Shown in pieces: positions 1 through 5,719 of a stretch of DNA of 13,709 bases (position 1 is the stretch's first letter; each line of letters begins with the position of its first letter). The notes beneath the pieces were generated by a model. That model searched no databases. It was not told the origin of the DNA and worked only from the letters and a program-made list of their open reading frames with translations. The position numbers were made by a program, and so were the translations under genes. Source of the DNA: a bacterium Ga0077546. GTDB lineage: Bacteria; Cyanobacteriota; Vampirovibrionia; Obscuribacterales; Obscuribacteraceae. The DNA is taken from assembly GCA_001464165.1 (NCBI GenBank), contig LNEX01000473.1, positions 1 through 13,709 on the forward strand, written 5' to 3'.

Positions 1-2
1 TG

Positions 3-512
3 ATATCACTTGGGTCTAGGCAAGTTGCCTCTGCCCAGTCAACGGGGCGGGCCATAGCCTATAATCAACCGCTGTCAAGTTATTCAGTCAATTACAATAA
101 TGAAGTAAGAGTTCGCGCGCAGAGTTCATATCAATCGAGCCAGTTCATTTTTGCTCGTACCTTATATCAGCAAATCTGCACTTCTCAAGAAGCCAATGCC
201 AATGACTTTTATTGGCTTGGTGAGAGCTGCGCTCACTGCCAAGATTATGCAGCTGCAGCTCAAGCATTTGCCGACGGTTTGAGACTTGACCCTACTAACG
301 ATAAATTGAACATACGACATGCTGAGTCGCTTCTTTCCAATCACAATCGAGAATTGGCTGCATCCGCCTGTCAAGCCGCTATGAGCAAGGTAAAGAGTGA
401 CTGGGCCAAACAAAAGCTGCGGGTTATTGCGTCTATTTGTTCAAAGTCAGAACCTCAGATCGATCTTAATCGGGCCAGTTTCAATGCTCCGCGCGCTTTA
501 ACGGAGCGCTAG
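3..512 (+). CDS. TPR-repeat protein, C-terminal part (5' end outside window)
   Basis: The frame is open from the first bases of the window to a TAG at 510-512, giving about 169 residues with no start of its own, so this is the tail of a longer protein. The stretch encoded by roughly 150-390 looks like tetratricopeptide repeats: an 'ARTLYQQI' helix, then 'FYWLGESCAHCQDYAAAAQAF' (split here only by reading) leading into 'GLRLDPTNDK', the usual A/F/P spacing of a TPR ending in DPxN. The first 50 residues are Ser/Gln/Asn-rich and probably a linker. The stop codon lies within the AGGA that serves the next gene 9 bases on, so the two are probably co-transcribed and translationally coupled. Tad loci often carry a TPR protein (TadD), which fits the neighbours, but the fragment is too short to call it TadD. 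An in-frame ATG does not occur before the TPR section, so the annotation should be left 5'-partial. Confidence 0.75.
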   Translation: MSLGSRQVASAQSTGRAIAYNQPLSSYSVNYNNEVRVRAQSSYQSSQFIFARTLYQQICTSQEANANDFYWLGESCAHCQDYAAAAQAFADGLRLDPTNDKLNIRHAESLLSNHNRELAASACQAAMSKVKSDWAKQKLRVIASICSKSEPQIDLNRASFNAPRALTER

Positions 513-521
513 GAAATCAAA

Positions 522-1049
522 ATGAAAGAAATTCGCGCTAGAAATAGATGCAAAGGCTCGATGATAGCTGAACTGCCGCTTGTGCTCTGGGTTCTTCTTA
601 TCGTAATAGTCTTTCCTCTTATAGATCTTGGCACTGCTTTCTTGAGGGTGACATTTCTCTATGCTGGAGTTCACCTGGGCAGCATAGCTGCAGCTAGAGC
701 AAACACATTTTTAGTGCCTTTGGATGGTAAACCTTCTGCCATCAATGAGGCAAATAGTAAGCTTACGCAGGTTAAGAGTGCCTTCTCCGGTCTCGATGTC
801 CAAGATGTCAAAACTGAAATACTAATTACCAATAACGATACTCAGGCTGTTTCTTTTAGTTCTGTGCCGCTAACTAAACAAGCTGATGTTGGCATAAATA
901 GCTACCAAATTCAGGTAAGTGCAGTTTGTTCAGCTGATCCGTTAATTACTATTCCGCTGCCGCTTGCCGTTGCCGGTCTAAATGCGCCTTTGGTATTTAA
1001 CATGAATGCCAGACAGTACTGCGAAAATCCTCAGGGTCTATCTTACTAA
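522..1049 (+). CDS. TadE-like pseudopilin (first copy)
   Basis: This 175-residue protein has the layout of a TadE/TadF pseudopilin: a short basic leader, a prepilin-type cleavage site, one hydrophobic helix, and a small beta-rich soluble domain. The site is visible as KG|SMIAE (Gly12, Glu17), with Glu at +5 after the cut as in type IV pilins. The helix follows at about residues 18-40. In Tad systems, TadE and TadF are processed by the prepilin peptidase TadV and are needed to build Flp pili; that role is known for the family and inferred here. No peptidase, ATPase or secretin gene is in the window. The ATG at 522 has an AGGA 7 bases upstream that overlaps the stop of the preceding gene. Cys residues at about 136 and 167 could form a disulphide. 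Only the N-terminal region is diagnostic; the C-terminal 130 residues are not recognisable. Confidence 0.8.
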   Translation: MKEIRARNRCKGSMIAELPLVLWVLLIVIVFPLIDLGTAFLRVTFLYAGVHLGSIAAARANTFLVPLDGKPSAINEANSKLTQVKSAFSGLDVQDVKTEILITNNDTQAVSFSSVPLTKQADVGINSYQIQVSAVCSADPLITIPLPLAVAGLNAPLVFNMNARQYCENPQGLSY

Positions 1050-1123
1050 ACCATAAGCGACATCCCTACTGCTTGGCCCTTTCTCTTACATCCTTTACCA
1101 GCCCAAAATTCGTGAGTAAATCA

Positions 1124-2932
1124 ATGAAAAAGCAAACCCCACAGCTAAATCATTTTGCTAATAACAGGAATTTAGTAAGAAATAAAAAGGGTCAAGGGCT
1201 AGTAATCCTTATGATTCTATTTGGACTCATTTTTTTCCCTTTGCTCATGGTGCTATCTTTTGAGTTTGCTCGTCTATATCTAGCAAAGCAAGAGCTACAG
1301 AATGCATGTGATGCTGCCGCACTAACTGCGGCTGCGACTTTGGCTGGTTCCATCAACAGCAGCCCTACTCAAGCTCACAATGACGCTATCGAAAGTGCAC
1401 TTAAAATTTTTAAGGCGAATAGCGCTCTTGGTCAGACTTTTACCAACTCTTCCAGTGTACCTTCTGTTTCTTCACTCTCGTGTAATAGCGGTGAGTCAAA
1501 GCTATTTTTCGAATTTCTCAATCCTGTTACTTTGAAGCCAGAGCCAATCACCAGCCCTAACGGTAAGCTTGTGAAATTGAGCGCCTGTACCGGCTACGAT
1601 TTGGCTTTTGGTCAGTATATTGGAATCAAGTCATGGAATGCCAGTGCCGTATCAACTAGTGTGTTACCCAAGCTCGACCTTGTAATTTGCTTCGATGTCT
1701 CTGGCTCGATGGATGACCAGACCCCAGTGACATTTACAAAGAGGGTCTGGGATGACACTCTTGGTGGTGGCAAAATAACCTACTCTGACCTCAGTGGTGC
1801 CAATGGACCTACGAAAGGCAAGATTTTCGATATTCTCAAACCTGCCATTACAGGAACAAGCTTTAATGGCTCTCTGCCGCAGTTTCTAACTGAGTCTTAC
1901 TGGAGCGCAAACACTTATTTCTCTGAGTATCTGGCCAGCTATTACGGTGTTCAGGGCTTACGCTCTGCTGGCGTTTACCCCGAGTCTGGTGCCCCACCCG
2001 GTAATTATCCACCGGGCACTGCTCCCACCTTTGACGGCTTCAAGACATTCACCGATGTAGTGGTCAACATTGACGGTAACAATAATTTCTCTGGTTTTAC
2101 CTATGATGGTTTTGCTTTTCCTGACAAGGCTACTCTTGTCGAGGCTGCCCGGGGGAATCTTGAGTCATCGGCTGTGTTTAATAGCAGCAAGGCAAATACT
2201 TCCGTCTCTGTTAGTCCGAAAGCCGGCTACCAAAAAGCGTACTATGAGGCTGCTAGCAAGCAACTCAAGCCAATTAATGAGGCGAAAGTAGCCGTTTTGG
2301 CTATGACAGAGTTGCTCAATACTGCTGCTGAAACGCACTTTGGTTTTGTCGCTTTTGATGGCAATATTGGATCTGCTCCTGATAGTACAGAAGAGTGGAA
2401 CAGTGTTGACGATGCCTCTAAATACGGTACTAAGCGTGGTTTTCCACTGCCTCGAGTGGTGATAGACAAAGCTGCCGGTGCCACCCAGTTTGATCAGGTA
2501 AATACATCTATAAATAGTTGCGTGGCAATGGGGTCCACAAATATTGGTGCTTCTGTGCATGCGGCCGTGCAAGACCTAAAGAGTAATAGTCGAGCAGGCA
2601 GCGTCAAAGCCATTATACTTTTCACTGATGGCACGCCTACTGTTCCTTCGGGGCCACTCAGCTCTGACCCTAAAGCCAATGCTCGCATGGCTGCAGTAGA
2701 AGCCCGGGATGCTGGAATAGCTGTCTATACTATTGGTCTGGCGCAGAATCCTTTGATTATTCCTGACCAAGAAGACATTCTCAACGACAAAAATTCTGAC
2801 CCAACAACGGGAGGAATGGCTGGTATTGCTGGCCATGGCAGCACCTTTAACCTTGTCACCGATAGCTCCGAGTTAAATAGTACTTTTGCCAAAATTGCCA
2901 GACAGTTAGTCAGGCTTGTGTCCAATCAATAA
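1124..2932 (+). CDS. TadG-like membrane protein with von Willebrand A domain
   Basis: From the ATG at 1124 this is 602 residues. The N-terminus is a Tad/TadG type: basic residues, KKGQG, a transmembrane helix at about 25-47, then 'ELQNACDAAALTAAATLA', the typical TadG-like segment. A vWA domain starts near residue 184. The metal-binding (MIDAS) residues are all visible: DVSGS (Asp191, Ser193, Ser195), Thr472 in 'GSTNIG' and Asp502 in 'LFTDG'. A stretch of about 190 residues, rich in Gly, Ser, Asn and aromatics, sits between DVSGS and the first helix of the fold. Known role: TadG-like proteins anchor or assist Flp pili in the envelope, and vWA domains bind ligands through a metal ion. In-frame TTG 1073 and GTG 1112 are alternative starts (up to 619 residues). 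None has a strong Shine-Dalgarno; 1124 was chosen because it is the only ATG and leaves a normal basic leader. It follows the first TadE-like gene and precedes the second. Confidence 0.82.
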   Translation: MKKQTPQLNHFANNRNLVRNKKGQGLVILMILFGLIFFPLLMVLSFEFARLYLAKQELQNACDAAALTAAATLAGSINSSPTQAHNDAIESALKIFKANSALGQTFTNSSSVPSVSSLSCNSGESKLFFEFLNPVTLKPEPITSPNGKLVKLSACTGYDLAFGQYIGIKSWNASAVSTSVLPKLDLVICFDVSGSMDDQTPVTFTKRVWDDTLGGGKITYSDLSGANGPTKGKIFDILKPAITGTSFNGSLPQFLTESYWSANTYFSEYLASYYGVQGLRSAGVYPESGAPPGNYPPGTAPTFDGFKTFTDVVVNIDGNNNFSGFTYDGFAFPDKATLVEAARGNLESSAVFNSSKANTSVSVSPKAGYQKAYYEAASKQLKPINEAKVAVLAMTELLNTAAETHFGFVAFDGNIGSAPDSTEEWNSVDDASKYGTKRGFPLPRVVIDKAAGATQFDQVNTSINSCVAMGSTNIGASVHAAVQDLKSNSRAGSVKAIILFTDGTPTVPSGPLSSDPKANARMAAVEARDAGIAVYTIGLAQNPLIIPDQEDILNDKNSDPTTGGMAGIAGHGSTFNLVTDSSELNSTFAKIARQLVRLVSNQ

Positions 2933-2942
2933 AAGAGTTTTT

Positions 2943-2947
2943 GAGGG
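2943..2947 (+). promoter_or_regulatory. Ribosome binding site fixing the start of the second TadE-like gene
   Basis: GAGGG lies 7 bases before the ATG at 2955. The longer reading frame from TTG 2916 would overlap the end of the vWA gene and has no comparable site, so the ATG at 2955 is preferred. Confidence 0.6.
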
Positions 2948-2954
2948 TTGTACT

Positions 2955-3437
2955 ATGTTCAAAGAATTCGCTATCTCTGACAAAGTCTATAAGGGTTCCA
3001 AATGCAGGACATCACGTGCTTCTCTCTCGGTCGAACTTGCTTGTGGAAGCTTCTTTATGCTTCTCTTTGTCATACTTGGTTTGCATATCGGTGTAGGAAT
3101 TTTTGGTGCTTACGTTAACGATAGGGCCTGCCGAGACGCCTGTAGAAATGCCGCTCAAGGTAAAGATCTTACTGAATCAACAAAACTGGCAACCACAGTG
3201 GTCAAAGGTTATCGAGATAGCAGTTTTCTTAGTGCGCCGAAGATAAGCAGTCCATTAGTTTATCAAGACTTCGGCGGTAAGCCACCAGCTCAGACTTCAC
3301 CGTTCGTTCAGGTGAGCACTGAGACGCAAGTTACTATGCCTTTTGGTGTGCTTGCCTTTTTCAATACCGCATTTCTTAAGGACGGTAAAATCGCTTTTCG
3401 TAAGTCGTACACATTCCCTATTGTGCGCATCAAGTAG
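2955..3437 (+). CDS. TadE-like pseudopilin (second copy)
   Basis: This 160-residue protein resembles the first pseudopilin in layout but not closely in sequence. After a 22-residue basic leader comes RA|SLSVE (Ala22, Glu27), a prepilin-peptidase-like site with Ala instead of Gly before the cut and Glu at +5, then a hydrophobic helix at about 28-50. The post-helix segment 'YVNDRACRDACRNAAQG' matches the way TadE-like proteins continue after the helix. The C-terminal half is a small soluble domain ending 'SYTFPIVRIK'. It starts 22 bases after the vWA gene and closes the Tad-like cluster. Two minor pseudopilins flanking a vWA/TadG-like protein matches the TadE-TadF-TadG trio of known Tad loci; assignment to E or F is not possible by eye. 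The Ala at -1 is tolerated in some prepilins, so processing is likely but not certain. Confidence 0.72.
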   Translation: MFKEFAISDKVYKGSKCRTSRASLSVELACGSFFMLLFVILGLHIGVGIFGAYVNDRACRDACRNAAQGKDLTESTKLATTVVKGYRDSSFLSAPKISSPLVYQDFGGKPPAQTSPFVQVSTETQVTMPFGVLAFFNTAFLKDGKIAFRKSYTFPIVRIK

Positions 3438-3700
3438 AAGAATAAGTCACTTCAAGATTGTCTTTTCCTTGAAACGTTGCAGTCTTTCTCGCAAATCTGA
3501 GTGCGACTAGATATGGAACCGACACAAATCAACCTATATGATGCAATTCACCAACGATTGGAATGCAAATCAATTGTGCTCTGCATTGCTCGAGATTTCT
3601 TTCTGCAAGCGAGCCTCAATCTCTCGCCTGCGATCCTTTTTACTACCTGTTGCTATTGCAAGAAGCTTCGTTAAAACAAATCATTCAAGCCGGCTTCCTT

Positions 3701-3706
3701 AAGGAG
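3701..3706 (+). promoter_or_regulatory. Strong Shine-Dalgarno for the sortase-domain gene
   Basis: AAGGAG sits 7 bases before the ATG at 3714. The frame is closed by a TAA at 3672-3674 just upstream with no other start between, so the N-terminus at 3714 is secure. This matters because the protein has no signal peptide. Confidence 0.75.
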
Positions 3707-3713
3707 AACCTCT

Positions 3714-5591
3714 ATGACTTTCGAATCACGAATAGCAACTGATATTCCGAATGGGTCAGACACAGAGGCAGAGAACCCATGGGCAAGCGCCGCGGCGAAA
3801 GCATACAACGGTAAAGACTTTTCTGCCTCCAAAGGAATAGAAGTAGCGCAGTTGATACCTACAGGCTCATCATCAGGCCCACTTGAACCCAGGCCGACAA
3901 ACCCAATTGAGCCTCCGCCAGGCCCACCACCCAAGCCGGAACCACCACCTAGGCCCGAGCCGCCTAGACCAGAGCCTCCGCCGCCCGAGCCTCCTAAACC
4001 AGAGCCTCCGCCCAAGCCCGAGCCTCCTAAGCCTGAGCCTCAAGAAAAGCCCGAAACTCCAGAGGAGCCTAAGCCAGAGCCGCCACCACCGCCTAAAGTC
4101 GAGCGCCCGCACTTCAAGTTGCCGCCAGTAGAAATGCCCGCTGGTAACTTCTTCCGCCCTTTAGCTCCCAAAACCCCAGACGCAGTCATCGTCACACCCG
4201 AACCTCCTCCACCTGTAGATCGCTCTGCTGAGACTATTCCACCTGTAGATCGCCCTACTGAGCCACCACCACCACAGCCAGAACAACTGATAGTGCCACC
4301 ACTAACACCGGAGCCACCCACGGGCGTGTTCACAGGAGAGGGTTCAGGAGGAAAGAAACGCATCATTACTTTGGTACCGCCAGGTCAAGAGACTAGTCGT
4401 GAATGGATTGAAATACCCAGACTGAATACAGGCAAAATAGTTGTTGAGGATGTTGGCACAGGAAAAGAAGGCGGGCGCAAGTTGCCGCCCAGTGTCAACC
4501 CCAATGATGCTGTGCCGCCCAAAGACAAGGGTGCTGTAGGCGAGTGGAACCGCCAGATTCCTGGCAAAACAGTTGACCTTGCCCATGGTCCATTAGGTGA
4601 CAGGAACGGGCCGTTTGGAAATCTCGAAAAACTGCAACAAGGAGACATCGTCAGGCGATTTGACGACGGAGAAACTCGAGAATATCGAGTAACCAAAGTT
4701 GATAGAGTAAGGCGTGACGATAAAGACGCATGGAAACAGGCTTTCGCAGCTGCACCACCAGGCAGACCTGACCAATGGGTCGGTGTCACATGCATTGGTC
4801 CTACAGACAAACACGGCTTGAGCCTCGATAGAACTGTGGCATATGGTGAGGCTGTCGATGGTCGCAGCTCGCAAGAGCTCGTTAAGCCAGTGAGCAAGGT
4901 TGAACGCCCTTCTGCTGAAATACCAGCACTAGTATCAGCACCAGCTCATGTTGGCAAGGCTGCTGAGATGAAGGCGCCAACGGGCAAGGCTGCAGACTTG
5001 GGAGGCACGATAACGCTGAGTAATTCGGTGTTTTCGGGCGAAGGCACAGGACAAATGGGGGAAGTTAGGATATCAACTCCAGATGGTACCACTTTAGGTA
5101 TCACGACCAATCCTTCTGTTCACATTGAGAAGAATATCCATTTGGTCAACACTGAGAACGATAAGCTGTTCGTCACTCCAGGGGTTGGCTACAACTTCGG
5201 TAATCCTTATCCGACCAGCACATTTGCTTCTATCGTAGGTAAGGGCCCTAGTCTTGACCTATCGGCGACATACGCCCATAGGCTTAGCGACCAAGGCGCT
5301 GCTGCCTTTGTTAGAGGTGGTGGCAGTTATCAACCTGAAGGTGAATTCAAAACTCAATGGTTTGCCCAAGCCGGTGTAGAACTACCGATTAGTGACAAGT
5401 TGAAGTTGATGGGTGGTGTTAGCATTCAAGGTGCTGCAACTGATGCGAGCAATCCAAGAGTGGCCGATACCAGTGTTGGGCCATTTGCTCGAATTAGTTA
5501 TGACATCAACGAAAAGACACGATTGAGCCTTGAAGGTCAAGAAGCTGGTGGAAATAGCAAGGTCACATTCAAGACCACATTCAGGTTCTAA
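3714..5591 (+). CDS. Proline-rich / sortase-domain / C-terminal beta-barrel-like fusion protein
   Basis: This 625-residue protein has three parts. Residues 1-60 are polar; 61-205 are Pro-rich, dominated by PEPP/PKPEPP repeats. Residues about 230-382 match a class E/F-type sortase: 'EWIEIPRL' at the start, 'AVGEWNRQIPGK' leading to the His291 strand, 'FGNLEKLQQGDIVR', 'YRVTKVDRV', then GVTC with Cys360 and LDR with Arg373. His, Cys and Arg occur in the catalytic order, with 13 residues from Cys to Arg. Residues about 430-625 are Gly-rich with alternating hydrophobic strands and end in FRF, as outer-membrane barrels do. Family knowledge: sortases are transpeptidases that cut a sorting motif and join the protein to an amine. 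Oddities: no signal peptide or transmembrane helix, although both the sortase and the barrel should act outside the cytoplasm, and no sortase substrate is seen nearby. The sortase call comes from motif reading only; the barrel call is weaker. Confidence 0.75.
   Translation: MTFESRIATDIPNGSDTEAENPWASAAAKAYNGKDFSASKGIEVAQLIPTGSSSGPLEPRPTNPIEPPPGPPPKPEPPPRPEPPRPEPPPPEPPKPEPPPKPEPPKPEPQEKPETPEEPKPEPPPPPKVERPHFKLPPVEMPAGNFFRPLAPKTPDAVIVTPEPPPPVDRSAETIPPVDRPTEPPPPQPEQLIVPPLTPEPPTGVFTGEGSGGKKRIITLVPPGQETSREWIEIPRLNTGKIVVEDVGTGKEGGRKLPPSVNPNDAVPPKDKGAVGEWNRQIPGKTVDLAHGPLGDRNGPFGNLEKLQQGDIVRRFDDGETREYRVTKVDRVRRDDKDAWKQAFAAAPPGRPDQWVGVTCIGPTDKHGLSLDRTVAYGEAVDGRSSQELVKPVSKVERPSAEIPALVSAPAHVGKAAEMKAPTGKAADLGGTITLSNSVFSGEGTGQMGEVRISTPDGTTLGITTNPSVHIEKNIHLVNTENDKLFVTPGVGYNFGNPYPTSTFASIVGKGPSLDLSATYAHRLSDQGAAAFVRGGGSYQPEGEFKTQWFAQAGVELPISDKLKLMGGVSIQGAATDASNPRVADTSVGPFARISYDINEKTRLSLEGQEAGGNSKVTFKTTFRF
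3909..4094 (+). repeat. PEPP/PKPEPP-coding tandem repeat
   Basis: Short imperfect in-frame repeats (variants of CCNAAGCCNGAGCCTCCN) encode PEPP, PKPEPP and PRPEPP units across residues 66-127 of the sortase-domain protein. Such segments form stiff polyproline-II rods, as in TonB, and could span the periplasm or hold the sortase domain away from a surface. The repeat number is likely to vary between strains. Confidence 0.85.
4209..4262 (+). repeat. 24-bp direct repeat, two copies 30 bp apart
   Basis: Copies at 4209-4232 and 4239-4262 differ at 2 of 24 positions and both encode PPVDR followed by a short acidic stretch. It is an in-frame duplication within the second proline-rich segment of the sortase-domain protein. 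Confidence 0.85.
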
Positions 5592-5618
5592 CTTGACCAT
5601 CTGCATCACAACTTGCTT

Positions 5619-5658
5619 GCTGTCGGCAATCTGCAAACTATTGCAGATTGCCGACAGC
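5619..5658. terminator. Perfect 18-bp hairpin between convergent genes
   Basis: Bases 5619-5636 are exactly complementary to 5641-5658, leaving a 4-base loop (ACTA). It lies 27 bases after the stop of the sortase-domain gene and 61 bases from the stop of the convergent TldE-like gene, so it could end or protect transcripts from both sides. No T-run follows the stem on either strand, so a classical intrinsic terminator is not fully supported; an mRNA-end stabiliser or a terminator with a degenerate tract are alternatives. The inverted repeat itself is certain. Confidence 0.7.
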
Positions 5659-5719
5659 TCAAGCGTATTGGTGGTGCTATGACGGCTGCAGCAAAATAGC
5701 CACAGTGCTATATCTATAT

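Noticed and set aside
1124..2932. The vWA protein as a sortase substrate
   Set aside because: There is no LPxTG-like motif, no C-terminal hydrophobic helix and no basic tail; it ends in a normal vWA helix.
2916..2954. TTG start for the second TadE-like gene, overlapping the vWA gene
   Set aside because: The ATG at 2955 has a good GAGGG at proper spacing and gives a normal pseudopilin leader.
3451..3473. Short inverted repeat TTCAAG...CTTGAA after the Tad-like cluster, considered as a terminator
   Set aside because: The stem is only 6 A/T-rich base pairs with an 11-base loop and no T-run, which is too weak to support a terminator.
3513..3674. A 53-codon open frame on the + strand in the gap before the sortase-domain gene (begins MEPTQINLYDAIHQRL)
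   Set aside because: It has an ATG and runs to a TAA, but there is no clear Shine-Dalgarno, no recognisable motif and a Cys-rich odd C-terminus. An open frame this short is easily expected by chance; it would need conservation in relatives to be called.
3650..3677. TTGCTA and TAAAAC with a 16-base spacer as a promoter for the sortase-domain gene
   Set aside because: Both hexamers are poor matches and such pairs occur often by chance in this composition.
3671..4366. Minus-strand open frames rich in GGSGLGGG across the proline-repeat region
   Set aside because: They are the reverse complement of CCN/GAG-rich proline codons, overlap a well-supported + strand gene and have no ribosome site; low-complexity artefacts.
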